From Actinocrispum wychmicini (GTDB lineage: Bacteria; Actinomycetota; Actinomycetes; Mycobacteriales; Pseudonocardiaceae), in the NCBI RefSeq assembly GCF_004345645.1, contig NZ_SLWS01000001.1, positions 708,714 through 772,713 of the forward strand: a DNA stretch of 64,000 nucleotides, read 5' to 3'. The notes beneath the pieces are model-generated. The model saw nothing but the letters and a program-made list of their open reading frames with translations. It searched no databases and had not been told where the DNA came from. Position numbers and translations under genes: made by a program. Of this stretch, positions 15,132 to 24,415 are shown one piece after another (position 1 is the stretch's first letter; every line of letters starts with the position of its first letter).

Positions 15132-15636
15132 GGTGCTGTCCGGCGGCGCCTGGTGGCAGGCGCTGACCGAGTTCCACGCGTCCGCGTGGCGGTGGGAGTG
15201 CCAGGGTGTCTACAACGAACCGTCCGAGCGGGAACCGTTCCGTCAGTATCTGCTCGGCCAGCAGCCGGACACGGCCTTCATGGACGACTGGTACGCGGCG
15301 GTCCGTCGGAACGTGGCCGCTGGCAAGACCTACGGCCGAATCAGGGTCCTCACAGAGCCACTCACCGACTACCTGCGGTTCGAGCTGTCGTTCACCCACC
15401 TCAACGTCCAGGCCGGCGAGGAAGTCCGCGTCATGCACCAGAGCCGGGCGCGCGAGCTGGGTCTCCCAGAGCAAGACTTCTGGCTCTGGGACGACGAACG
15501 GGTCGCCGCGATGCACTTCGATGAGAACGGCTTCGACTACGCCGAAGTGGTGACCGACCCGGCGCAGGTTCGCGAATTTCGCGAAATTCGAGCCCGAGCA
15601 TGGGAGGATGCGGTTCCGTTCAGCGACATGACCTGA
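15124..15636 (+). CDS. DUF6879 family protein
   Basis: A 170-aa protein (GTG 15124). Motifs typical of the family are visible: SAWRWECQGVY near residue 22, then YGRIRVLTEPLTDYLRFEL, and FWLWDDERVAAMHFDENG with a closing ARAWEDAVPF. Such proteins are encoded beside XRE-DUF5753 regulators in many actinomycetes; their function is not established. The second palindrome lies inside its 3' end. It overlaps the upstream gene and is followed 8 nt later by the regulator gene. Confidence 0.85.
   Translation: MGEVLSGGAWWQALTEFHASAWRWECQGVYNEPSEREPFRQYLLGQQPDTAFMDDWYAAVRRNVAAGKTYGRIRVLTEPLTDYLRFELSFTHLNVQAGEEVRVMHQSRARELGLPEQDFWLWDDERVAAMHFDENGFDYAEVVTDPAQVREFREIRARAWEDAVPFSDMT
15573..15590. promoter_or_regulatory. 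palindromic operator, site 2
   Basis: CGAATTTCGCGAAATTCG, an 18-bp perfect palindrome sharing the core GAATTTCGCGAAATTC with site 1. It lies in the end of the DUF6879 gene, 55 nt upstream of the XRE start, as expected for autoregulation. Confidence 0.75.
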
Positions 15637-15644
15637 GAGGGACC

Positions 15645-16484
15645 GTGGCGACCAGCTTCGACCGTGCCCGAGCCGAGTTCGGCGAGGAGCTACGCCGACT
15701 CCGCGAATCGACGACGCTCAACGGCAAGGAGTTCGCCAACCGGCTGGGCTGGAACGCGCCGAAGGTCAGCAAGCTGGAGACCGGCAAGCAAACGGCGAGC
15801 CAGGACGACCTCAATGCCTGGCTCGCCGCCTGCAGTGTGAGCGAAGAAACCGCTGCGCACCTCACCGTTCGACTGTCCGCACTGAACGAGCAGTACGTCA
15901 CCTGGAAGGCGAAGGTCCGCGCCGGCCACGCCAGCCGTCAACAGGAATCTGTCGAACGCGAGGCCGCCGCACGCCTGATCCGCGCCGTGGACGTCGGGGT
16001 CGTGCCCGGCCTGCTTCAGACTCCGGAGTACGCACGGCATGTCCTGCTTGCACACGCGAACATCCATGGGGGCGGGCAGGACATCACCGCGGCTATCCGC
16101 GCTCGGATGCGCCGGCAGGAGATCCTCTACGAGCCCGGCCGCACGATCGAGCTGTTGATGACTGAGTCGGCGCTGCTGCATCCGGTGGCGCCGCAGGAGG
16201 TGATGGCCGGGCAGGTCCATCGGTTGATGGCTGCGATCGGCACACCGAATGTCCGTGTCGGGATCCTGCCGGTCCGCGTCCGGCTGCCGTACATGCTCAT
16301 GCACGGGTATTGGATCGTGGACGACGTGGTGATGATCGAGACCGTGACAGGCGAGTTGAGCATGATCGACCCGGATGAGGTGGCTACGTACAACAAGGTC
16401 ACAGACATGCTGTGGGCGGCTGCCGCAGAGTCGGACGCGGCGCGGGAGCTGCTCGTCCGCCAGCTGCCTGCCGCCGGCTCGTGA
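15645..16484 (+). CDS. XRE-family regulator with DUF5753 domain
   Basis: A 279-aa protein; GTG at 15645 with gagaggga before it. Residues 5-65 form the helix-turn-helix (FGEELRRLRESTTLNGKEFA, then GWNAPKVSKLETGKQ). The remainder is the DUF5753 sensor-like domain, with VGVVPGLLQTPEYARHVLL and LPVRVRLPYMLMHGYWIVDD. Likely controls its own locus through the two matching palindromes; as part of a prophage it could also be the lysogeny switch. It normally pairs with a DUF397 gene; here the partner is DUF6879. Confidence 0.88.
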   Translation: MATSFDRARAEFGEELRRLRESTTLNGKEFANRLGWNAPKVSKLETGKQTASQDDLNAWLAACSVSEETAAHLTVRLSALNEQYVTWKAKVRAGHASRQQESVEREAAARLIRAVDVGVVPGLLQTPEYARHVLLAHANIHGGGQDITAAIRARMRRQEILYEPGRTIELLMTESALLHPVAPQEVMAGQVHRLMAAIGTPNVRVGILPVRVRLPYMLMHGYWIVDDVVMIETVTGELSMIDPDEVATYNKVTDMLWAAAAESDAARELLVRQLPAAGS

Positions 16485-16716
16485 CGGACCTCGATGGGGC
16501 GGGAGCCGGCTCGATCTCCCATGTCTGGCCCTGTAACGCCTCGGTCTGTAGCGCGCGGAGATACATGATCAAGCGGGAGACCGCACGTGGCGTCAAGATC
16601 ATTACTCCGCCGTTCGAGCATCGGGTGGCGATCAGCCGATCGCGGGTGAGCCCGAACTTCAAGACCATGCTCTGACCATTTTCGTCCTCACCACGGACGA
16701 CGTAATCGCTGCTCAC
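16399..16716 (-). CDS. small hypothetical protein overlapping the XRE gene
   Basis: A 105-aa protein starting at GTG 16716 behind gaggagggg. The first 65 residues look genuine (VLKFGLTRDRLIATRCSNGG, LTPRAVSRLIMYLRALQTEAL); the last 30 are low-complexity and overlap the opposite-strand XRE gene by 86 bases. It may be a small control protein of the prophage. No family recognised. Confidence 0.6.
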   Translation of the reverse strand: MSSDYVVRGEDENGQSMVLKFGLTRDRLIATRCSNGGVMILTPRAVSRLIMYLRALQTEALQGQTWEIEPAPAPSRSVTSRRQAAGGRAAPAPRPTLRQPPTACL

Positions 16717-16887
16717 GGCCCCTCCTCAGCGGTAAAACGTAGTGGTTCTCCGTCTAAGCGCACCACCTTTACGGGTGATGTGTCCTTTAGCTACGTCGCT
16801 CTACGATCTTTCACTCGGACGGAGTAGCGCAGCTCACCCCGTCCGTTGGCCTGGGCTTTTCCGCTCCCATAAGACATGCTGAAACGG

Positions 16888-16922
16888 CGAGGACCGCGCA
16901 CCCATGTAGTGCGCGGTCCTCG
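16888..16922. terminator. strong hairpin beside the integrase gene
   Basis: Perfect 13-bp stem cgaggaccgcgca / tgcgcggtcctcg with a 9-nt loop, lying 48 bases past the integrase stop on the - strand. It probably ends integrase transcription. Confidence 0.75.
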
Positions 16923-16969
16923 TCTCGTGTGGACTTGGGATGGTGGCCCTCTGCTCCGTGGTGCGATGG

Positions 16970-17932
16970 TCATGCTGACCTTCCCCGCACCTCTTCTGAC
17001 TGTATCCAGCCCGGCTGACGGTGCAGCTTCAGCCGCCGTACGGTCAGCGACTCGACGTATCGGGCGGCTTCGATCGGATCCACCTCGGTGTAGAGCTGCG
17101 TGGTGTGTACCGAGGCGTGTCCCATGACCTTCGCCTGCCGGAACAGGTCTGCATCCAGCGCGTGGTAGTCAGTGCCGAATCGATGACGCATGGTGTGAGC
17201 TGTCTCCGAGAGGCCGATCCCGCGGAGAAAGTTGTTTACTCGTTTCGACACTTGGTCAGGCTTCCACGGATGCCCGTCGGGGCGCGTGAATAGGGAACCT
17301 CGCCCGAGGAGGAACGGCCGCATCGTCAGCATGAGCATCTGACCGATCGGAATCGCGCGGACCTTGCCGCCCTTGCCTTCGATGCGGGCGATGCCGCCGC
17401 CGTCATCCCGCTCTTCCACCTCATGGGTCTTCGCCCACGCGATCTCGCAGCAGCGCAAACCGCTGCAGCCCATGAGACCAAGCCAGATGTACAGCTCCGG
17501 CTCGCTCAGTGCGCAGGCCAGGGCGAGTTCGTAGTGCCTGGGGAGCATCGGCCGCGGCAACCGGACCGGGACCTTGGGTCTCTTGAGGACTTGCGCGGGG
17601 TTGTCGTCGCGGAGCTTGCGGATGACGACCATCCAGTAGTACAGGCCCGAGATGACACTGACGTACTGAGCGGTCGTTTCGGCCGAACCGCGTAGCCGGT
17701 CACGCCAACGGAGCAAGTCATCCTCACTTGCTGTAATCAGACTAGGAAGGTCTTTGGCCACTCGTCCAAGCTGGAAGCGCCGAGTACGACGCGTCTTCTC
17801 GCGCGGCCATTCGTCTCTCTTGTAACGCTGGTATTCGGTGATCAATTTACCGTTGTCCCAGGTAGAGGCGTCGCTTGTCATGTGTAACGACTTACGTCCC
17901 TGGGTCGATTCGGATCTACGCGGTGTCGGCAT
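16970..17932 (-). CDS. prophage integrase, tyrosine recombinase
   Basis: A 320-aa protein; ATG 17932 is chosen for the ggagg site 7 nt before it. An N-terminal SAM-like core-binding domain covers residues 25-115, and the catalytic domain 125-300 shows the full set: R160 (GCSGLRCCEIAW), Lys in GKGGKVR (187-190), H246 and R249 (HTMRHRFG), H272 (GHASVHT) and Y281 (TTQLYTEV). It splices the phage into the chromosome. As the last phage gene before chromosomal genes, it places the right attachment site probably in 17933-18112. No tRNA is seen there. Confidence 0.92.
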   Translation of the reverse strand: MPTPRRSESTQGRKSLHMTSDASTWDNGKLITEYQRYKRDEWPREKTRRTRRFQLGRVAKDLPSLITASEDDLLRWRDRLRGSAETTAQYVSVISGLYYWMVVIRKLRDDNPAQVLKRPKVPVRLPRPMLPRHYELALACALSEPELYIWLGLMGCSGLRCCEIAWAKTHEVEERDDGGGIARIEGKGGKVRAIPIGQMLMLTMRPFLLGRGSLFTRPDGHPWKPDQVSKRVNNFLRGIGLSETAHTMRHRFGTDYHALDADLFRQAKVMGHASVHTTQLYTEVDPIEAARYVESLTVRRLKLHRQPGWIQSEEVRGRSA

Positions 17933-18112
17933 GTCGACGCCTCCAGCTCGCATCCATCCGGGTGACGGGCGCTGGCCCATTGGAGGCGCCGGTGGTAACG
18001 GTTTGGTAACTCGCCCGAAGTGGGATGACCTGCGCCAACCCGTCCACTACGGGCGATGTTGCCGTTGGATACTGTCGAGTAGCCTCCTGGGTAGGCAACC
18101 AGGAGGACGCAC

Positions 18113-19627
18113 ATGACGACCGTGCAGACCACTGAGCAAGCTGCCGACCAGGGCGCCGGCGGCTCCACGTTCGACTCCGTGAACCCGGCGACCGACGAGG
18201 TGGTCGGCACCCATCCCATCCACACCGAGACGGACGTCGCGGCCGCGGTCGCCCAGGCGCGGACCGCGTCGGCCTGGTGGCACCAGCTCGGGTTCGCCGG
18301 CCGCACCGACCGGCTGCAACGCTGGAAGGGCGTGATCACCCGGCGGGCCGCCCAGCTCGCCGAGGTCGTCCACCAGGAGACCGGGAAGCCGCACTCGGAC
18401 GCGATGATCGAGATCATCCTCGCCATCGACCACACCGCCTGGGTCGCCAAGCACGCCCGCAAGGTCCTCGGCCCGCAACGCCGCGCCGCCGGCCTGCTGA
18501 TGGCCAACCAGTCGGCCACCGTGGAGTACCAGCCGCTCGGCGTCATCGGCGTGATCGGCCCGTGGAACTACCCGGTGTTCACCCCGATGGGGTCGATCGT
18601 GTACGCGCTCGCGGCCGGCAACGCCGTGGTGTTCAAGCCGAGCGAGTACACCCCCGGGGTGGGCAGGTGGCTGGTCGACTCGTTCGCCGAGATCGTCCCC
18701 GAGCAGCCGGTGTTCCAGCTGCTGACCGGATACGGCGTGACCGGCGCGGCACTGTGCCGGTCCGGTGTGGACAAACTCGCCTTCACCGGCTCGGCGGCCA
18801 CCGGGCGCAAGATCATGGCCGCGTGCGCGGAGAACCTGACACCGGTGCTGATCGAGGCCGGCGGCAAGGACGCGCTGTTGGTCGACGCGGACGCCGACGT
18901 CGAAGCCGCGGCCGACGCGGCCGTCTGGGGCGGCATGTCCAACGCCGGCCAGACATGCGTCGGCGTCGAACGGGTCTACGTGCACGAAAAGGTGTACGAC
19001 GAGTTCGTGGCCAAGACCGTCGCCAAGGCCCGTGACGTCCGCGCGGGCTACGACGCCGGCGCGCAGATCGGCCCGATCACCATGCCCGCCCAACTCGGCA
19101 TCATCCGCCGGCACATCGAGGACGCCCTGGCCCGCGGCGGCAAAGCCCTGGTCGGCGGCGTGGACGCGGTCGGCGAACGCTTCGTCCAGCCGACAGTCCT
19201 GGTGGACGTGCCCGAGGACTCCGTGGCCGTGAAAGACGAGACCTTCGGCCCGACCCTGACCATCGCCAAGGTCAAGGACATGGACGAAGCCATCACCCTG
19301 GCCAACAACTCCCGCTACGGCCTGGGCGCGACCGTGTTCGCCAAACGCCGCGGCATGGAACTCGCCCGCAGGCTCCGCTCCGGCATGACCGCCGTGAACT
19401 CGGTGATCAGCTTCGCGGCGATCCCCACCCTGCCGTTCGGCGGCGTCGGCGACTCAGGCTTCGGCCGCATCCACGGCCCGGACGGCCTCAAAGAGTTCAC
19501 CCGCGCCAAAGCCATAGCGCGGCAACGATTCCGTCCCCCACTCGCACTGACCACGTTCGCCCGAACCGCGAAAACCGACGCGAGGGTGGCCAAACTGATC
19601 ACGGTCCTGCACGGCAAGCGCAAGTAG
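18113..19627 (+). CDS. NAD(P)-dependent aldehyde dehydrogenase
   Basis: A 504-aa enzyme oxidising an aldehyde to an acid. The Rossmann part includes the GVIGPWNYPVF motif (catalytic Asn), the KPSE cofactor loop and FTGSAATGRKI; the general-base Glu is in LIEAGGKDALLV and the nucleophilic Cys in NAGQTCVGVERVYV. It is closest in pattern to the succinate-semialdehyde dehydrogenase-like group of actinomycetes, but the substrate cannot be fixed. First chromosomal gene after the prophage; agga just before the start. Confidence 0.9.
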   Translation: MTTVQTTEQAADQGAGGSTFDSVNPATDEVVGTHPIHTETDVAAAVAQARTASAWWHQLGFAGRTDRLQRWKGVITRRAAQLAEVVHQETGKPHSDAMIEIILAIDHTAWVAKHARKVLGPQRRAAGLLMANQSATVEYQPLGVIGVIGPWNYPVFTPMGSIVYALAAGNAVVFKPSEYTPGVGRWLVDSFAEIVPEQPVFQLLTGYGVTGAALCRSGVDKLAFTGSAATGRKIMAACAENLTPVLIEAGGKDALLVDADADVEAAADAAVWGGMSNAGQTCVGVERVYVHEKVYDEFVAKTVAKARDVRAGYDAGAQIGPITMPAQLGIIRRHIEDALARGGKALVGGVDAVGERFVQPTVLVDVPEDSVAVKDETFGPTLTIAKVKDMDEAITLANNSRYGLGATVFAKRRGMELARRLRSGMTAVNSVISFAAIPTLPFGGVGDSGFGRIHGPDGLKEFTRAKAIARQRFRPPLALTTFARTAKTDARVAKLITVLHGKRK

Positions 19628-19648
19628 ATCCAGCCGATCGGCTGAAAT

Positions 19649-19676
19649 GCGGGCAGGTCTCCCCGGACCTGCCCGC
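19649..19676. terminator. terminator after the aldehyde dehydrogenase gene
   Basis: Perfect 11-bp stem gcgggcaggtc / gacctgcccgc with a 6-nt loop, 21 nt after the stop; a second small palindrome, CAGCCGATCGGCTG, lies just before it. Confidence 0.75.
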
Positions 19677-19806
19677 TGATCTGTGTTCAGCGGGTGCTCA
19701 GGCCAGTCGGCACACCGAGGCTGCGGCAGAGCCGGCGGAACGGTGTTGGCAATTCCCGCGACCGGGGCGAGAATGATGGCAGAGTCGACGTGGGAGGTCG
19801 TCAACC

Positions 19807-20337
19807 GTGAGTGAGTTGGAGCCGACTTCAGAGAGTGCTGAGCCCACAGGTTCCCTGTCGCCGCAGTGCAGCATAGATGTCGACCCGCAGGGGCATGTCA
19901 AGATCAAGGGCCGGGTCGCGGACGAGGTTATCCGGGCTTACGAAGCCGTGCACCGAGCCCACCAGGAAGGCAGCGGCACGGATGCCTCGCGGGAGGTGAC
20001 TCGTGATCATCGGGAACGTAAAGTCCTCCAGCAGTCCCCGTGGGTTTCGGGGTCGTTCTATTTGGTCCTCTTCGTCGTTGTGACCGCGATTCTGCTCATC
20101 GGTGCCAGCTTGCTGGCGTTGTGGGCGTTACCGATTTTCGTGGTGGGCGGATTGTTGTCCATCGCCATTGTGGGTGCCTTCCAGCTTCGTCAAGATGACA
20201 AGCTGAGTGAACAAGGGTTTCTGCGTCTCATGGTCACGACAGTGGAGAAGCTTCCGGCGGCCCTGACCCCGCGTGCGACAACATCGGCGGCCGACAGCTC
20301 TGGCGGGGACGACGGGGGATCGTCACAGCCGTCTTGA
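19807..20337 (+). CDS. hypothetical membrane protein
   Basis: A 176-aa protein starting at GTG 19807 with gggaggt upstream. A soluble acidic N-terminus (residues 1-75) precedes two hydrophobic segments (FYLVLFVVVTAILLIGASLLAL and PIFVVGGLLSIAIVGAF) and an acidic, Gly/Ser-rich C-terminus. No family recognised. Stands alone between terminator-bounded neighbours. Confidence 0.7.
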   Translation: MSELEPTSESAEPTGSLSPQCSIDVDPQGHVKIKGRVADEVIRAYEAVHRAHQEGSGTDASREVTRDHRERKVLQQSPWVSGSFYLVLFVVVTAILLIGASLLALWALPIFVVGGLLSIAIVGAFQLRQDDKLSEQGFLRLMVTTVEKLPAALTPRATTSAADSSGGDDGGSSQPS

Positions 20338-20352
20338 GCACGGAACCGGGTC

Positions 20353-20736
20353 TCACCGCTGTGCACCCCCATCGGCGATTCCTGGCGTCGTGGCTACCGC
20401 CCAGTCGCCCGAGTGGGCCAGCCAGCGGGCGACGGGGACTTTCTTGCGCGTGCCGTCGTCGCGGACCGCGACCAGCTTGCCGCCGTTGACCTCCAGGGTC
20501 TGGAACGGGAACTCGCGCCGGATCGGGCCGATCAGGGCGGGGATCGCCACGGATGTGGGATTCACCCAGAAGTACGGCCGCACCAGGTAGAGGATGCCGA
20601 TCAGCATCGGCACCATGCCGGCGATAACCGCCGGGTTGAACTCGCCGAGCACGGCGAGCCACAGCCCGAGGAACACGCACACGGCGCCGAGCACCAGGAG
20701 CACGACGCCGACGACCAGGTTGTAGCGAACCTTCAT
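20353..20736 (-). CDS. small membrane protein
   Basis: A 127-aa protein; the ATG at 20736 follows a purine-rich stretch (gaggcagag). Two membrane helices at residues 5-50 (LVVGVVLLVLGAVCVFLGLWLA and AGMVPMLIGILYLVRPYF) are followed by a soluble tail with a beta pattern (FQTLEVNGGKLVAVRDDGTRKKV). Typical of small actinomycete membrane proteins with a PH-like tail; no function assigned. Confidence 0.72.
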   Translation of the reverse strand: MKVRYNLVVGVVLLVLGAVCVFLGLWLAVLGEFNPAVIAGMVPMLIGILYLVRPYFWVNPTSVAIPALIGPIRREFPFQTLEVNGGKLVAVRDDGTRKKVPVARWLAHSGDWAVATTPGIADGGAQR

Positions 20737-20802
20737 CTCTGCCTCTCGATGTGCCGGTTTCGGCAACTATGGCGGGGCGATGGCGGGACCGGTCCCGAGG
20801 AG

Positions 20803-22371
20803 CTATCGGCTGGCTTTGATGAGGTCGGCCGCTTTCTCGCCGACCATGATGGTGGGCGCGTTGGTGTTCCCGCGGGGAACCATCGGCATCACCGAGGCGT
20901 CCGCGATCCGGAGCCCGGACACGCCGTTGACCTTCAGGTCCTCGTCCACCACCGTGCCGATCGAGCACGTGCCCACCGGGTGGTAGAGGGTCTGCGTCTG
21001 CTCGCGGACGTGCTGGGCCAGTTCCGCGTCGGTGCGGTCCAGGCTCTCCGGCAGGAACGGTTTGTCCAGGTACCGGGCCAGGGCTGGGCGTTCGCCGATC
21101 TCCATCAGCACCCGCAGGCCGGCGACCATGGTGTCCATGTCCTGTGGGTCGTCGTAGTACGCCGGGTCGATCAGGGGCCGCCATTCCGGGTTGGCCGAGC
21201 GGAGCCGGAGGCGGCCTCGACTGGCCGGGTTGATCAGCGTGGCCGCCGACGTGAAGCCCTGGGCAGTCGGCTCGTGGATTCCGTTGTCGTAGAACAAGGT
21301 TGGCGCCACGATGATCTGCAGGTCCGGGACTTCGACGCTGTCGCCGCTGGTCAGGAACGCGCCGGCTTCGCCCACGTTGGACGCCATCGGGCCGCGGCCG
21401 GTGAGCTGCCACTGGATCATCCGGGTGGGGGTGGCGAAGTCCACCAGGTCCGTGGTCTTCCTGGTGCTCCACAGGATTCCGGCGGCCGGGTGGTCGTGCA
21501 GGTTCGCGCCGACCTCGGCCAGCCCCACCACCACGTCGATGTCGAGGTCACGCAGGTGCTCGGCCGGGCCGATCCCGGACAGCATCAGCAGTTGTGGCGA
21601 GTTGATCGCGCCGCCGGACAGGATGACCTCGCCGTTGACGCGGGACGTCCGCGGCGAACCGTCGTGCGTGTAGTCGACGCCGACCGCGCGCCCCGACTCG
21701 ATGACGATCTTCGTGGCCAGCGCGTTGGTCCGGACCGTCAGGTTCGGCCGCGTCATCGCGGGGCGCAGGTACGCGTCCGCTGTGGACCACCGACGGCCGT
21801 TGTGGCACGTCACCTGGTACTGGCCCGCGCCTTCCTGGTCATGGCCGTTGAAGTCGTCCGTGGGTTTGAGACCCCACGTGACCGCCGCGTCCACCCACGC
21901 CCGGGACAGTTCATGGGTGTAGCGGCGGTCCTCCACCCAGAGCGGCCCACCGGTGCCGTGCAGCGGGCCGGCCAGCCGGGTGTTGTGCTCCGCCTTGACG
22001 AAGTACGGCAGGACGTCGTCCCAGCCCCAACCGGTGGCGTTGTGCGAGTCCCGCCAGGTGTCGTAGTCCGCCTTGTTGCCGCGGATGTAGATCATCGCGT
22101 TCATCGAGGAACAGCCGCCCAGGGCTTTCATCCGCGGCCAGTAGGCCGTGCGGTCGCCCATGTGCTTCTGCTCGACCGTCTCGTAGTTCCAGTCCCACTT
22201 GGTCTTGAACAGGGTGGAGAACGCGGCCGGGATGTGGATCTCGTCCGCGTCGTCCGGCCCGCCCGCCTCCAGCAACAGCACGGTGACGGACGGGTCCTCG
22301 GTCAACCGGTTCGCCAGCACGCACCCCGCGCTTCCGGCACCCACCACGATGTAGTCGAACGCGTCGCTCAC
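20803..22371 (-). CDS. GMC-family FAD oxidoreductase (choline dehydrogenase-like)
   Basis: About 522 aa. GTG 22371 is preferred because GGAGG stands 5 nt before it. The N-terminal FAD dinucleotide fold is clear (YIVVGAGSAGCVLANRL, then LLLEAGG), as are the GMC signatures (MKALGGCSSMNAMIYIRG; LSGGAINSPQLLMLSGIGP) and the catalytic His in TLYHPVGTCSIG with the final NTNAPTIMVGEKAADLI. It oxidises an alcohol to an aldehyde; choline or another substrate cannot be decided. The nearby betaine-type genes one would expect for choline use are absent, so a different alcohol is likely. Confidence 0.88.
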   Translation of the reverse strand: MSDAFDYIVVGAGSAGCVLANRLTEDPSVTVLLLEAGGPDDADEIHIPAAFSTLFKTKWDWNYETVEQKHMGDRTAYWPRMKALGGCSSMNAMIYIRGNKADYDTWRDSHNATGWGWDDVLPYFVKAEHNTRLAGPLHGTGGPLWVEDRRYTHELSRAWVDAAVTWGLKPTDDFNGHDQEGAGQYQVTCHNGRRWSTADAYLRPAMTRPNLTVRTNALATKIVIESGRAVGVDYTHDGSPRTSRVNGEVILSGGAINSPQLLMLSGIGPAEHLRDLDIDVVVGLAEVGANLHDHPAAGILWSTRKTTDLVDFATPTRMIQWQLTGRGPMASNVGEAGAFLTSGDSVEVPDLQIIVAPTLFYDNGIHEPTAQGFTSAATLINPASRGRLRLRSANPEWRPLIDPAYYDDPQDMDTMVAGLRVLMEIGERPALARYLDKPFLPESLDRTDAELAQHVREQTQTLYHPVGTCSIGTVVDEDLKVNGVSGLRIADASVMPMVPRGNTNAPTIMVGEKAADLIKASR

Positions 22372-22416
22372 GAGAGCCTCCATTGGGTCCAGGACCCTTG
22401 ATCCTGCCCCAGAGGA

Positions 22417-23373
22417 TCAATTCAGTGAAAGCACTTCAGCCTCCTCCGTCCGGGTCAAACCCGCGTTCCGCGGCCGGTCCAGGCCCAGCGAACGCTCGTA
22501 CGCGAGGGCACTCGCGATCGCGTCCACGGCCGGGCGGTACCGCAGGCCCGCGTCGATCGCGGGTCGCACGTCCCAGTTCGCGCCGATGATGTGCCCAGGC
22601 GGCGGCCACAGCGGCAACGACTTCGGCCCAGCCCAGTACTGCACACCGAGTTCGACGAGCTTGTCCGGTGCGACAGGCACCAGTTCCCCGTCACCGCCGG
22701 CGACCGACGCGATCTCGGCCAGTAGCGAACCGAGTGGCGTCGGCAGGCCGGCCGCGTTGAACGTCCCGCCGAGGCGCTGTTCGGCGCCGGCGAGGATCCA
22801 CGTCGCCAGGTCCGCCACGTCGATGTAGTGCGCGGGCTGGTCCAGCGCGTCCGGCACGACGACCTGGCCGGTGTCCGCCAGCCGGGCCGGCCAGTAGCCG
22901 AACCGGTCGGACACGTCCCCGTGCCCGGTGATCAGTCCGGCGCGGACGATGAAGGCGTCCGAGCCCCAGACCGTGCGGACCGCGTTCTCGCTGGCGACCT
23001 TGATCGCCCCGTAGTTCTCCGGGTCGTTCGCCGACTCGACCGGTTCGAAGACCGGGTCGTCGACGCGACCGGTGACGTGCTCGGCGTACACGCTGATCGA
23101 CGACACGAACGACCAGTGGTCGGTCCTGATCGTCTCCACCGCGCGCCGCACGTGCGGGTAGGACATCTTCGCCAGGTCGATCACCGCGTCGAAGTGTTCG
23201 CCCGCCAGCGGCGCCAGGCCGTCCGGATCGTCCCGGTCGATCCGGATCAGCGGGGCGGGTGCCCCGTTCGTGCTACCCCGCGCCACGCAGGTCACGTCAT
23301 GACCGCGCCGGACGGCCTCGGCCGCGATCGCGTGCCCGAGAAACACCGTTCCGCCCAGAATGAGTAGTCGCAT
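22417..23373 (-). CDS. NAD-dependent epimerase/dehydratase-like protein
   Basis: A 318-aa extended short-chain dehydrogenase. The nucleotide-binding loop is LILGGTVFLGHA (the GGTxFLG form), with a Tyr-x3-Lys in NYGAIKVASENAV as catalytic pair and SSISVYAEH just before. This subtype includes reductases acting on nucleotide sugars and other substrates. It sits 45 bases from the GMC gene in the same direction and may share its transcript. Confidence 0.82.
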   Translation of the reverse strand: MRLLILGGTVFLGHAIAAEAVRRGHDVTCVARGSTNGAPAPLIRIDRDDPDGLAPLAGEHFDAVIDLAKMSYPHVRRAVETIRTDHWSFVSSISVYAEHVTGRVDDPVFEPVESANDPENYGAIKVASENAVRTVWGSDAFIVRAGLITGHGDVSDRFGYWPARLADTGQVVVPDALDQPAHYIDVADLATWILAGAEQRLGGTFNAAGLPTPLGSLLAEIASVAGGDGELVPVAPDKLVELGVQYWAGPKSLPLWPPPGHIIGANWDVRPAIDAGLRYRPAVDAIASALAYERSLGLDRPRNAGLTRTEEAEVLSLN

Positions 23374-23502
23374 GTCAACTATCCTTACTGTGACGCCGCT
23401 CGCTTCGCCACCGTGCTCGCGCAGGGCGAAACTCCCAGGTCAGGTACGCTTCGCCGGTAGCGCCGTCACCCGCCGTGATCATTGACATGGGAGCGACCAA
23501 CA

Positions 23503-23742
23503 GTGGCTCGAGTCGTCGTCGACGTAATGCCCAAGCCCGAGATCCTCGACCCGCAGGGACAGGCGGTGGCCAAAGCGCTACCCCGTCTTGGCTTCCAGGG
23601 CGTCACCGAGGTACGCCAGGGCAAGCGGTTCGAACTGGAGGTCGACGACTCCGTCGACGACGAGGAGCTCGCCAAGATCGCCAGCAGCCTCCTGGCGAAC
23701 ACCGTGATCGAGGACTTCACCGTCCGGCGGGTCGAGCCATGA
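23503..23742 (+). CDS. purS: phosphoribosylformylglycinamidine synthase, PurS subunit
   Basis: A 79-aa subunit that bridges PurQ and PurL in the fourth step of purine synthesis. GTG 23503 gives the usual start [21 protein letters not shown]; the family motifs [16 protein letters not shown] and the closing [13 protein letters not shown] are present. Its stop overlaps the purQ ATG (ATGA), so the three genes are one operon. Confidence 0.95.
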   Translation: MARVVVDVMPKPEILDPQGQAVAKALPRLGFQGVTEVRQGKRFELEVDDSVDDEELAKIASSLLANTVIEDFTVRRVEP

Positions 23743-24415
23743 ACGCCGCCAAGATCGGTGTGATCACGTTCCCCGGAACGCTTGACGACCATGACGCGGC
23801 CCGCGCGGTGCGGCAAGCGGGCGGCGAAGCCGTCTCGCTGTGGCACGCCGACGCCGACCTGCGCGGGGTCGACGCCGTGATCGTCCCCGGCGGGTTCTCG
23901 TACGGCGACTACCTGCGTTGTGGCGCGATCGCGCGGTTCGCGCCCGTGATGGGGCCCGTGGTCGAGGCCGCCGGCAAGGGGATGCCTGTTCTGGGGATCT
24001 GCAACGGCTTCCAGATCCTGTGCGAGGCCGGCCTGCTGCCCGGCGCGCTGGTGCGCAACTCGGCCATGCACTTCGTCTGCCGCGACCAGTGGCTCAAGGT
24101 GGAGAACACGTCGACCGCCTGGACCACCCGGTACGACCAGGGCGCGGAGGTGCTCATCCCGCTGAAGTCCGGCGAGGGCGGCTATGTGGCCGACAAGTCG
24201 ACGCTGGCCGAGTTGGAGGGCGAGGGGCGGGTGGTGTTGCGGTACGTCGGCCTGAACCCCAACGGCTCGCTCAACGGCATCGCCGGCATCGCCGACAGCT
24301 CCGGCCGGGTGCTCGGCCTGATGCCGCACCCGGAGCACGCGATCGACGCCCTCACCGGGCCGTCCGACGACGGCCTCGGCATGTTCTTTTCCGCCCTCGA
24401 CGCACTGGTGAAGGC

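Noticed and set aside
17933..18112. A tRNA or tmRNA gene as prophage attachment site
   Set aside because: No cloverleaf arms or CCA-type end can be formed; only scattered short inverted repeats are present.
20413..22401. A 662-codon open frame opposite the GMC oxidoreductase gene
   Set aside because: His/Arg/Val-rich shadow of a well-supported gene; no family features.
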